In this document: piece after piece, positions 1 through 6,880 of the stretch | How the letters are laid out: each line of letters begins with the position of its first letter | Numbering within the stretch: the stretch's first letter is position 1 | From: an uncultured Eubacteriales bacterium | GTDB lineage: Bacteria; Bacillota; Clostridia; Christensenellales; CAG-138 | Length of the DNA: 64,000 bases | Direction: 5' to 3' | Assembly: GCA_900546845.1 (NCBI GenBank) | Contig: UREK01000009.1 | Span: 1-64,000, forward strand | Position numbers and translations under genes: made by a program | The notes under the pieces: generated by a model | What the model was told of the DNA's origin: nothing | The model's database searches: none | What the model saw: the letters and a program-made list of their open reading frames with translations, nothing else

Positions 1-38
1 GCCTTTGACAATCCCGGAGAGACTTTTTCGACATGCTG
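1..38 (+). repeat. 3' end of the dispersed ~198 bp repeat (cut by window edge)
   Basis: This matches the last part of the full repeat copies at 1943-2139 and 41434-41632, including the run CAATCCCGGAGAGACTTTTT followed by CGACATGCTG. Whether a complete copy lies upstream cannot be seen. Unlike the full copies, it is not followed by an obvious stem-loop. Confidence 0.75.
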
Positions 39-185
39 TATTATATATTTATGAGAAAATTGACTTGGCCTTGAAGCATTCTGCGATTTCTGAAAAGGGA
101 ACCTTTCTGCAAAAACCGTTCCTCTATTTTCCTGCCGCGCGCCTGCACGCAGGCGCGAACCCGCATGACCTGCTCGCACAATAGC

Positions 186-217
186 GGAAATGCCGCCGGG
201 ATCCCGGCGGCATTTCC
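186..217. terminator. Perfect 15 bp stem-loop
   Basis: The arms GGAAATGCCGCCGGG (186-200) and CCCGGCGGCATTTCC (203-217) pair perfectly around a 2-base centre. It lies about 80 bp beyond the stop of the small minus-strand gene at 299-499 and may end its transcript. There is no strong T-run, so terminator function is an inference. The rest of 39-298 holds no gene I can support. Confidence 0.5.
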
Positions 218-298
218 TTGGCGCGTATAGATTTTTTATTTTTACCCGCCGCCCAGCAAGCGGCGCGATAAACGAAGCGTATCTGCGCAGCGCTTATG

Positions 299-499
299 TT
301 ATGCCGCGGCGTTCATATCGTAAACATAAAGTTTCCCTTTATCCGCAACCTGCCGCAGTTCCGGCCGGCGCGCCCGCCGAACTTTGCGGGCCTTCTGCCG
401 TTTGTGGCGCTGGAGCTCCTGATGCACGGCGACCGCGCCCATCCCGCCCAGGACGATCCCCGGCAGCATGAAGGAAAAGAACATCCCGAAGTAATTCAT
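299..499 (-). CDS. Small single-pass membrane protein, function unknown
   Basis: A 66-residue protein. It begins with a hydrophobic segment (about residues 3-24) rich in Phe, Met and Gly and continues into a strongly basic tail full of Arg and Lys, so it should be a one-helix membrane protein with a cationic cytoplasmic end. The start at 499 is chosen because AGGAGGT sits six bases upstream; the open frame runs further upstream but without a ribosome binding site. It is divergent from the Xre/S24 regulator at 722 and shares with it an intergenic region holding a perfect 19 bp palindrome, so it may be that regulator's target. I recognise no family. Confidence 0.6.
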   Translation of the reverse strand: MNYFGMFFSFMLPGIVLGGMGAVAVHQELQRHKRQKARKVRRARRPELRQVADKGKLYVYDMNAAA

Positions 500-600
500 A
501 GTGAACCTCCTGCGAAAACCGCGTTCAAAGTTTCTTGTGCGGAACATTTTATTGTCATTAAGGAAATTTTTCTGCATTTCATTTCCTGTAATGCCATTAT

Positions 601-619
601 AGTATCTTATAAAGATACT
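601..619. promoter_or_regulatory. Perfect palindromic operator between divergent genes
   Basis: AGTATCTTATAAAGATACT has 8-base inverted arms around a 3-base centre, a typical size for a dimeric Xre-type repressor site. It lies between the small membrane protein gene (starts 499, minus) and the Xre/S24 gene (starts 722, plus), about 40 bp upstream of the latter's -35 box. The obvious candidate ligand is the regulator at 722. This is inferred from position and symmetry. Confidence 0.65.
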
Positions 620-657
620 GTCAAGGACATTTTTCCGCTTTTTTAGAAATTTTTTGC

Positions 658-686
658 TTGCCTTTCATTTCGGGCGGGGATACAAT
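658..686 (+). promoter_or_regulatory. Sigma-A-type promoter of the Xre/S24 gene
   Basis: TTGCCT (658-663), a 17 bp spacer and TACAAT (681-686), followed by a GGAGG ribosome binding site and ATG at 722. The -10 box matches the consensus at 5 of 6 positions. Confidence 0.6.
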
Positions 687-721
687 AAATATGATAAATT
701 CTTTTGTTTGCCGGAGGGCGC

Positions 722-1372
722 ATGAGCAGATTGAAGCAGCTGCGCAAAAGCCACGGGATCACCCAGGATGAGCTGGGCGAGATCTTAGGCGTTCAGAAAG
801 CCGCCGTATGCAAATATGAAACCGGCCGCGTCCCGCTTCCGCATGAGGCCATCGTGAAACTTTGCGACCATTTTCACGTTACGGCGGACTACCTGCTCGG
901 CATCGACGCGCCGGAGGAAGCGCCTGCGCAGGTGACGCCGCGGTTCAAGCAGCGTGCTGCCGCGTCGCCTCACTTCCTCCCCATCGGGGAAACGGTGGGG
1001 GTGCCGCTCGTCGGGCGTGTGCATGCGGGGCTTCCGATTCTTGCCGATGAAAACATCACCGAGTATATTGGTGTACCAGCGAGCGATGTAGTTTCAGGCG
1101 AATATTTTTATATGGAAGTCGAAGGGGACTGCATGGTCGGCGAGTTCATCCCGGAAGGGGCGCTCGTGCTCGTACGCTTACAGCCGCGGGTCGAGAACGG
1201 GCAGATCGCCGTCGTCCGCGTGGAAGACGAGGTTCTCCTGCGCAAGGTGAAATACATGAACTCCGCGCTGATGCTGATCCCGGCCAACACAAAGTATGAG
1301 CCGATGATCGTGCCGGGAGAGCTCGCGGAGATCGTTGGGCGCGTGGTAGAAGTGCGCATCCGTGGGCTATAA
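722..1372 (+). CDS. Xre-family regulator with S24/LexA-like C-terminal domain
   Basis: A 216-residue protein. Residues 1-60 form an Xre helix-turn-helix (LKQLRKSHGITQDELGEILG onward). Residues 95-216 resemble the LexA/S24 self-cleavage domain, with an Ala-Gly dipeptide at 102-103 in the LexA cleavage context (GRVHAG) and the GD-x-M and NGQIAVV motifs. The usual catalytic serine of GDSM is Cys137 (GDCM), and the usual catalytic lysine aligns with Arg174 (EVLLRKV). Cleavage may therefore be altered or lost, so the protein may act as a plain repressor or sense something else. The start at 722 follows GGAGG; an upstream in-frame start at 704 lacks one. Promoter and palindrome lie directly upstream. 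Confidence 0.85.
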   Translation: MSRLKQLRKSHGITQDELGEILGVQKAAVCKYETGRVPLPHEAIVKLCDHFHVTADYLLGIDAPEEAPAQVTPRFKQRAAASPHFLPIGETVGVPLVGRVHAGLPILADENITEYIGVPASDVVSGEYFYMEVEGDCMVGEFIPEGALVLVRLQPRVENGQIAVVRVEDEVLLRKVKYMNSALMLIPANTKYEPMIVPGELAEIVGRVVEVRIRGL

Positions 1373-1450
1373 AGCGGGCTGCGCTGCATAAATTTTGGAA
1401 ACTTCCTTCTTGCAGGAAGGGGTTCAATAGATTAGGAGGTAACATTAACT

Positions 1451-1894
1451 ATGGCATTTTGTGGGAATTGTGGTTCACAGATCAACGACGGTACAAAGTT
1501 CTGCCCCGTCTGCGGAGCCGTGCAGGGCGCCGCGGCTTCCGGCCAGCAGCAACAGGCTACCCCGGCGCAGCCGGCAGGGACGCGCATCGATGAGGAAAAA
1601 TACCGCTACCTTGCGGCGCTTTCCTATCTCAATGTCATCTTCATGATCCTGGGTCTGCTCGTTGGCAATGCGTCCAACTATCTCCGGCACCATGCCAACC
1701 AGTGCGTCTGCCTGATGATCTGGAACATCTGCTGCGCAATCGTCTGCATCATCCCCTTCATCGGCTGGTTCGTTGGTATCGTCGGCATGATCGCAGGCTT
1801 CGTCATCATGATTATTTGCATCGTGAAGGCGCTCAAGCGCGAATATTACGAGATTCCGATCTTTGGCAAGATCCGCATCATCCCGGAAGTATAA
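1451..1894 (+). CDS. Zinc-ribbon membrane protein (DUF4870-like)
   Basis: A 147-residue protein. It opens with a zinc ribbon (CGNCG at 4-8, CPVCG at 18-22), has a low-complexity Gln/Ala linker, and then two or three hydrophobic helices between about residues 55 and 130 with the YLRHHANQ-type motif seen in DUF4870/Tic20-like small membrane proteins. A strong TAGGAGG precedes the ATG. Function is unknown; such proteins are common accessory membrane proteins in Firmicutes. It ends just before the stem-loop at 1908-1942. Confidence 0.75.
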   Translation: MAFCGNCGSQINDGTKFCPVCGAVQGAAASGQQQQATPAQPAGTRIDEEKYRYLAALSYLNVIFMILGLLVGNASNYLRHHANQCVCLMIWNICCAIVCIIPFIGWFVGIVGMIAGFVIMIICIVKALKREYYEIPIFGKIRIIPEV

Positions 1895-1907
1895 TCTCCG
1901 GCTTTAT

Positions 1908-1942
1908 GAAATGGGTTCCGGCAGCAGCCGGAACCCATTTTT
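1908..1942 (+). terminator. Terminator hairpin, first copy of a 35 bp direct repeat
   Basis: ATGGGTTCCGGC and GCCGGAACCCAT pair around AGCA and are followed by a T-run, giving a typical intrinsic terminator for the zinc-ribbon gene. The whole 35 bp unit recurs at 2140-2174 with one base changed, on the other side of the inserted repeat. Confidence 0.8.
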
Positions 1943-2139
1943 AGGCTGTCGATAAAGTGGCATCTGCCACTTTATCGAGGGATTCACATCGCGCTTGCGC
2001 CGATAGCGCGGTCAGCGCTCCGTGTAAAGAAGGCCTTGCAGCGCAAGGCTTTTCGCTCGCACCGCACAGGTCGCTGCTCGCGATTGAAAGTCAAGGGCTG
2101 CGGCCCTTGACAATCCCGGAGAACCTTTTTCGACAAACC
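1943..2139 (+). repeat. Full copy A of a ~198 bp MITE-like non-coding element
   Basis: About 90% identical by eye to the reverse complement of 41434-41632. The ends are imperfect inverted repeats: GGCTGTCGATAAAGT at the left, and GCTTGTCGAAAAAGT or GCATGTCGAAAAAGT when the right end is read in reverse (in copies 14827-14880 and 41434-41632). Internal palindromes include ATAAAGTGGCA/TGCCACTTTAT and GTCAAGGGC/GCCCTTGAC. No credible reading frame is present. It is bracketed by 35 bp direct repeats (1908-1942 and 2140-2174), each a complete terminator hairpin. Size, inverted ends and lack of coding suggest a non-autonomous mobile element. Confidence 0.8.
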
Positions 2140-2174
2140 GAAATGGGTTCCGGCAACAGCCGGAACCCATTTTT
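2140..2174. terminator. Terminator hairpin, second copy of the 35 bp direct repeat
   Basis: Same stem-loop as 1908-1942 with AACA instead of AGCA in the loop and a six-base T-run. It lies beyond the stop of the minus-strand GyrI-like gene (2191), so it could also serve that gene from the other side. Confidence 0.75.
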
Positions 2175-2190
2175 TCGCATAAAGCGCCGT

Positions 2191-2955
2191 TTATTTTTTC
2201 GCTTTCCCGTCCGTTTCCTGCTCCTTCTTCTTATCCCTATCGTCCTGAATCTGTTGCAGGATCGTTGCCGCCACAAAGCCGCCGAGCAGACCGATGAGCA
2301 TGCCCACCGTGGCACTGCCCAGCCGTGTGCCTATAATGAGGCCGGCAAATACGCCGATGAGCGGAAGGAGCATCATCAGCATAGGCCTGCGCTTGCGGCG
2401 GTAATAATCCGCGGGCACCTTTTTCACAGGCACGCGCAGCTCGCTTGCGTACTCCTCCGCCTCCATGTCCCCAAACGGATACACCTCAAGCTCGGGCGAG
2501 GTGCCGTGGAAATAGTGCCCCTGCGGGAACCACTTGCGGTATACAAACGCCCAGCGGTCGAATACGCTCTGCAAGCCGGGGCCTTTGCACGGGAAGACCG
2601 CATAGTCCGTTTCCTCCGTTTGCAGGGACTCGAACCCCTCAGGTACGGCAAAGCCTTCCGCCACGACCTCAACGGCGATCCAATAATCGTATGCGCGCTT
2701 ATCGAAATTGTGGCAGGCCGCCACATAGCACCGCGCATCCGGCGCAAAGCCGCGCAGCGCTGCAAGCGTGCCGTCTTCCTCGCACTGCGCCCAGAATGCC
2801 CGGATCTGGGCAAGCGCTTTCTGATCCTTCTCGGTAATGATGCGCTTCCGCTTGCCAACGAGAAGCAGCGCGGGCTGCGCGATCACCGTGCCTTCTTCCA
2901 CCTGAGCACCCAATGCGGCCAGTTGGCATGTGGGCTCTTGCTTGATTTCTTCCAT
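2191..2955 (-). CDS. GyrI-like ligand-binding protein with C-terminal membrane anchor
   Basis: A 254-residue protein. Residues 1-165 resemble the GyrI-like / AraC effector-binding fold: a LxAxGxxVEEGTV-type opening, AACHNF, EVVAEGFAVPEGFESL, DYAVFPCKGPGLQSVFDRWAFVYRKWFP. Residues about 195-238 form two closely spaced hydrophobic helices (LMMLLPLIGVFAGLIIG and a second Gly-rich segment), followed by a charged Lys-rich tail. This fold normally binds small hydrophobic or cationic ligands; fixing it to the membrane is less usual. The start follows GGAGAAGCC. Convergent with the zinc-ribbon gene. A second, soluble GyrI-like domain is encoded at 54464-55335. Confidence 0.75.
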   Translation of the reverse strand: MEEIKQEPTCQLAALGAQVEEGTVIAQPALLLVGKRKRIITEKDQKALAQIRAFWAQCEEDGTLAALRGFAPDARCYVAACHNFDKRAYDYWIAVEVVAEGFAVPEGFESLQTEETDYAVFPCKGPGLQSVFDRWAFVYRKWFPQGHYFHGTSPELEVYPFGDMEAEEYASELRVPVKKVPADYYRRKRRPMLMMLLPLIGVFAGLIIGTRLGSATVGMLIGLLGGFVAATILQQIQDDRDKKKEQETDGKAKK

Positions 2956-3105
2956 GGCTTCTCCGATCTTTGTTTCTGAAATAGGCGCATGTGCGCCCCA
3001 TTCGTTTCATTTTAGCATAAACCGCCGCATAGATTCAATCGCCGCGTGTTGAAAAGCCGCCTGGCTTGTGCTATGCTTGAATTTGAAACCCGGAAAGGAG
3101 CGACT

Positions 3106-4101
3106 ATGCTGAGCAAACGCTTATTCCGCAGCCTTGCGCTGCTTTTGGCCATCGTCTTTGCGCTCCCCGCGTTCGCGGGCTGCGGCGGTCCTACGGAGAA
3201 TTCCGGCAGGGACAGCGGGATAACCGTCATCACGACGCTGTTCCCGCTTTATGACTTCGCCCGTGCCATCGCGGAAGGTACGGGAGCGGAGGTGTCCCTC
3301 CTGCTGCCGCCCGGCGTGGAAAGCCATTCCTTTGAACCTTCGCCCGCAGACGTCATCGCCATCCAGGGTGCGGATGTGTTCGCCTATACCGGCGATTATA
3401 TGGAAACCTGGGCGCATGAGATCCTCGAAGGGCTGGACGGCGAACGCGGCACTGCGGAGGATGCCCGATTTTCCACCGTCGGCAGCCTCGTGATCGCGGA
3501 TTGCTCCATGGGCATCCAGCTCGACGAAGTGGAAGATCACGAGGAAGCAGGCCACGAGGGTCATGGCCACGGAAATTATGACCCGCATATCTGGACCGAC
3601 CCCACCCAAGCCGCCACCATAGCCGCCACCATTGCGGACGCGCTCTGCGCCGCCGACCCGGAACACGCGGAAGCCTACCGCGCCAACTGCGAAGCCTACC
3701 AGGCGGAGCTCATGGCGCTGGACGCAGCGTTTCAGGAACTGGTGGACCGCGCAGCGCGCCGGGAGATCTGCTTCGGCGGGCGGTTCGCACTGCATTATTT
3801 TGCCAAGCGCTATGGCCTTTCCTGCATTGCGGCGTACGATTCCTGCTCCTCCGAGACGGAACCCTCTGCGAGGGCCGTCGCGGAGATCACGGACGCGATC
3901 ACCGCAGGCGGCATCCCGGTAATCTATTATGAAGAACTGGTCGACCCGAAGGTTTCGCGTTCCATTGCGGAGGATACGGGCTGCCAAATGCTGCTGCTCC
4001 ACTCCTGCCACAACGTATCCAAGGAGGAGCTGGACGACGGGGCCACGTACCTCTCCCTGATGCGCCAGAACCTGGAAAACCTGAAGACCGGCCTGTATTA
4101 A
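3106..4101 (+). CDS. znuA: Zinc/manganese ABC transporter substrate-binding lipoprotein
   Basis: A 331-residue solute-binding protein of the ZnuA/AdcA type. The signal peptide ends in the lipobox AFAGC, so it should be lipid-anchored outside the cell. The mature part begins ITVITTLFPLYDFARAIA, has VESHSFEPSPADV (first metal-binding His), a His-rich loop HEEAGHEGHGHG, then YDPHIWTDP (second His), matching a high-affinity zinc receptor. It precedes znuC and znuB in the standard order. The start follows GGAAAGGAGCGACT. A Zur-type operator was not found upstream. Zinc is favoured over manganese because of the His loop. Confidence 0.9.
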   Translation: MLSKRLFRSLALLLAIVFALPAFAGCGGPTENSGRDSGITVITTLFPLYDFARAIAEGTGAEVSLLLPPGVESHSFEPSPADVIAIQGADVFAYTGDYMETWAHEILEGLDGERGTAEDARFSTVGSLVIADCSMGIQLDEVEDHEEAGHEGHGHGNYDPHIWTDPTQAATIAATIADALCAADPEHAEAYRANCEAYQAELMALDAAFQELVDRAARREICFGGRFALHYFAKRYGLSCIAAYDSCSSETEPSARAVAEITDAITAGGIPVIYYEELVDPKVSRSIAEDTGCQMLLLHSCHNVSKEELDDGATYLSLMRQNLENLKTGLY

Positions 4102-4154
4102 GGCTGGGCTATACCATAAGACCCGCCGGCCATGGCCGGCCCGAAAGAAGCGAA

Positions 4155-4934
4155 ATGTCCTTCAAAAAAAACGGAACCGAAAATGACGTCCTGATCCGCT
4201 GTCAGGACCTTACCCTCGGCTATGAAACGGGCGTGGTGCTCACGGGCGTGAGCTTCACGGTGCATGCGGGGGACTATCTTTGCATCGTGGGCGAAAACGG
4301 CAGCGGCAAATCCACGCTCATCAAGGCGTTGCTGGGCCTTTTGCAGCCCCGTGGCGGCGAGATCGCGTTTTCCGGCGTATCCGCCCGGGAGATCGGCTAC
4401 CTGCCCCAGCAGACAGCGCTGCAAAAGGATTTTCCCGCAAGCGTATACGAGGTGGTGCTTTCCGGCTGCGCAAACAGCCTTGGCCGCGCGCCGTTTTACG
4501 GGAAAGCACAGCATGCACGCGCGGCCGAGAACCTTGCCCGCCTCGGCATTGCGGACCTGGCGAAAGCCTCCTACCGCACGCTTTCCGGCGGGCAGCAGCA
4601 GCGCGTGCTCCTGGCCCGTGCCCTTTGCGCCACGACGAAGCTGCTTTTGCTCGATGAGCCCGTCGCCGCGCTCGACCCCATCGCCACGAACGACCTTTAC
4701 GCGCTCATTCAGCGACTGAACCGTGAGGAAGGCATCACTATCCTCATGGTGTCGCACGACGTGAGCTGCGCGCTGCACGACGCGACGCATGTTTTGCAGC
4801 TTTCCGAGCGGGGCGTCGCCTTCTTCGGCACGGCCGCCGCTTACCGCAAAAGCCCCACCGGCGCGCGGTTTTTGCGTTGCGCCTGCGCGGCGGATTACCC
4901 GCGCATCCAATTCGGCGTTTGGGAGGAGGAATGA
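4155..4934 (+). CDS. znuC: Zinc ABC transporter ATP-binding protein
   Basis: A 259-residue ATPase with Walker A GENGSGKST, Q-loop near LPQQT, ABC signature LSGGQQQR, Walker B LLLLDEP and the switch His in VSHD. It powers zinc uptake with ZnuA and ZnuB. The stop is 3 bp before the start of znuB, so the two are translationally coupled. The ribosome binding site is a weak GAAAGAAG. C-terminal Cys residues (LRCACAAD) are slightly unusual but not diagnostic. Confidence 0.93.
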   Translation: MSFKKNGTENDVLIRCQDLTLGYETGVVLTGVSFTVHAGDYLCIVGENGSGKSTLIKALLGLLQPRGGEIAFSGVSAREIGYLPQQTALQKDFPASVYEVVLSGCANSLGRAPFYGKAQHARAAENLARLGIADLAKASYRTLSGGQQQRVLLARALCATTKLLLLDEPVAALDPIATNDLYALIQRLNREEGITILMVSHDVSCALHDATHVLQLSERGVAFFGTAAAYRKSPTGARFLRCACAADYPRIQFGVWEEE

Positions 4935-4937
4935 CCC

Positions 4938-5756
4938 ATGTTCGCGCTGCTCAGTGAAATCTTCTCCTATTCGTTCCTGGTGCGGGCGCTCGTCGTCGGA
5001 AGCCTTGTGGCGCTCTGCGCGGCGCTCCTTGGCGTAAGCCTCGTCTTGAAGCGGTATTCCATGATCGGCGACGGGCTTTCCCACGTGGGCTTCGGCGCGC
5101 TCTCCATCGCCATGGCAATGAACGCGGCGCCGCTCGCGGTGGCCATCCCGGTCGTGATCATCGCCGCGTTCCTTCTGCTGCGCATCAGCCAGAACAGCCG
5201 CCTTGGCGGGGACAGCGCCATCGCGCTCATCGCCTCCGCGTCGCTCGCGGCGGGCGTGCTCGTTACCTCCCTCACGAGCGGGCTCAACGCGGATGTTTAC
5301 AGCTACATGTTCGGCAGCATCCTCGCCATGAGCGCGGAGGATGTTTACCTTTCCCTCGCCCTTGCGGCCGTGGTGCTCGTGCTGTTCATCGTGTTCTACA
5401 ACCGCATCTTCGCCATCACGTTCGATGAAAGTTTCGCCCGGGCGACGGGCACACGCGTTTCGCGCTACAACATGCTGCTCGCCCTGCTCACGGCGCTCAC
5501 GATCGTCATCGGCATGCGCATCATGGGTACGATGCTGATTTCTGGCCTGATCATTTTCCCTGCGCTCACGGCCATGCGCGTGTGCCGTTCGTTCCGCGGC
5601 GTAGTCGTCACGTCCGCGATCATCAGCGTGTTCGCTTTCTTCACGGGCATGGTGCTTTCCTATGTGCTGCGCACGCCCGCGGGCGCGAGCATCGTCGCGG
5701 TAAACGCGCTGCTGTTCTGCGTTTTCGCGCTCGTAGGGAAGCTCGCAAGGCGTTGA
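4938..5756 (+). CDS. znuB: Zinc ABC transporter permease (ABC-3 family)
   Basis: A 272-residue membrane protein with about seven or eight hydrophobic helices and the ABC-3 signature region ALLGVSLVLKRYSMIGDGLSHVGFG. It forms the membrane channel of the zinc importer. It lies 3 bp after znuC in the same operon. Length and topology are usual for the family. Confidence 0.93.
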   Translation: MFALLSEIFSYSFLVRALVVGSLVALCAALLGVSLVLKRYSMIGDGLSHVGFGALSIAMAMNAAPLAVAIPVVIIAAFLLLRISQNSRLGGDSAIALIASASLAAGVLVTSLTSGLNADVYSYMFGSILAMSAEDVYLSLALAAVVLVLFIVFYNRIFAITFDESFARATGTRVSRYNMLLALLTALTIVIGMRIMGTMLISGLIIFPALTAMRVCRSFRGVVVTSAIISVFAFFTGMVLSYVLRTPAGASIVAVNALLFCVFALVGKLARR

Positions 5757-5824
5757 AACATGCAACCTTTTCCTCCGCCGCACCGTTTTCTTTAGGTAAG
5801 AAACGACGAAACGGAGGTCTTTTT

Positions 5825-6205
5825 ATGAAACGGATTCTTCCCCTGTTCCTCGCCCTGTGCCTGGCGCTGCCCCTGTTTGGCTGCGCACGGGGCGAAAAAT
5901 TGCCCGATGAAAACGGGCAGGTGTTTTTCAACGCGACGGTGCTTGAAGTGTATGAAGGCAGCGGATGCCTGGTGGAGCCGTTCAGAGATGAGGAGGCTGT
6001 GCTCCGCTCCGCGGATCAAATTACGCTCGGCGGCGATACGCTGGAGGGAAACGGCCTTACCAACCTTGCTGTGGGCGACGCGATCCGCATCGCATACGAC
6101 GGCACGATCCTCGAAACCTATCCGGCACAGCTTGCGACGGTATATTCCGCGTATCTGCTGGATGAAAATGGGGAAATTATTCCGATGTGTGGGAACCCGG
6201 AATAA
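5825..6205 (+). CDS. Small predicted lipoprotein (DUF3221-like)
   Basis: A 126-residue protein with a lipoprotein signal peptide (MKRILPLFLALCLALPLFGC). The mature part is a compact beta-rich domain (FFNATVLEVYEGSGCLVEP, LAVGDAIRIAYDGTILETYP) resembling the small OB-like DUF3221 family. It follows an ACGGAGG ribosome binding site 68 bp after znuB, so it may be the last gene of the zinc operon. Function unknown. Confidence 0.7.
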   Translation: MKRILPLFLALCLALPLFGCARGEKLPDENGQVFFNATVLEVYEGSGCLVEPFRDEEAVLRSADQITLGGDTLEGNGLTNLAVGDAIRIAYDGTILETYPAQLATVYSAYLLDENGEIIPMCGNPE

Positions 6206-6241
6206 GCTGTTGGATTCTGCCGGGAAATAACGCGCATGGAA

Positions 6242-6282
6242 ACAAACCACCGGCCATTTGCTCTGAATGGCTGGTGGTTTGT
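6242..6282. terminator. Stem-loop between convergent genes
   Basis: ACAAACCACCGGCCATT pairs with AATGGCTGGTGGTTTGT around a 7-base loop with one mismatch. It lies between the convergent lipoprotein and acetyltransferase genes and probably serves both, although no clear T-run follows. Confidence 0.6.
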
Positions 6283-6298
6283 ATGCGAAAGGAAAGCT

Positions 6299-6847
6299 TC
6301 ATTCGGCTTCATGGAGAACCGCTTCCAGATAATATGCGTTCGGCTCGTCCTCCGCAAGGCGCGCGATGCGGACTTCTGCATCCCTGCACCCCATTTTCCT
6401 GTAAAACGCCACCGTTTCTTCGGCCGGGTTTGCGCAGATGTACAGCCGCTTTGCCCCTAACTGTGCCGCACCAGCGCAGACCAACCGAAAAAGATGCTCC
6501 CCGATCCCCTGACGGCGCGCATTCCTCGTCACAAAAAGCTCCAGAAGGTTAAAATACGTATATTCTGGCCCAAGCGGCTGTGTCTCCAACAAACTGAAAC
6601 CCAACAATTTGCCCTTTTGAAACGCACCGAAAGCGAGGCCTCCTTCTGCGGTCAGCTTTCGCTGAAAATACGGCACTAAAAACGCTTTATCCTCATCCGA
6701 CCAGTCGTTGACATACTTTTGCGGTTTCAACGTCCATTCGCCGTTTTCCCATTTCCATACACGCTCCGATTTCTGAAGCCGGTCAAACGTTTGAAACAGC
6801 GCTCCCGTGAATTCTTCTCCTGCGATCCGCCGATAGGAAATCTCCAT
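6299..6847 (-). CDS. GNAT-family N-acetyltransferase
   Basis: A 182-residue protein. The acetyl-CoA binding signature RRQGIGEHL (around residue 112) and the following helix, the ICANPAEETVAFYRKMGC segment and the beta-alpha fold match GNAT acetyltransferases. Substrate unknown. The start is at an ATG with a poor upstream site. It lies 33 bp upstream of, and in the same direction as, the DUF2238-like gene start region. Confidence 0.82.
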   Translation of the reverse strand: MEISYRRIAGEEFTGALFQTFDRLQKSERVWKWENGEWTLKPQKYVNDWSDEDKAFLVPYFQRKLTAEGGLAFGAFQKGKLLGFSLLETQPLGPEYTYFNLLELFVTRNARRQGIGEHLFRLVCAGAAQLGAKRLYICANPAEETVAFYRKMGCRDAEVRIARLAEDEPNAYYLEAVLHEAE

Positions 6848-6880
6848 GGCCGCCTTTCTCCACGCCCGGATGAGGATGCT

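Noticed and set aside
4098..5783. A 561-codon open frame on the minus strand
   Set aside because: It lies wholly opposite znuC and znuB, is rich in Arg, His and Glu from GC-rich codon shadows, and has no ribosome binding site.
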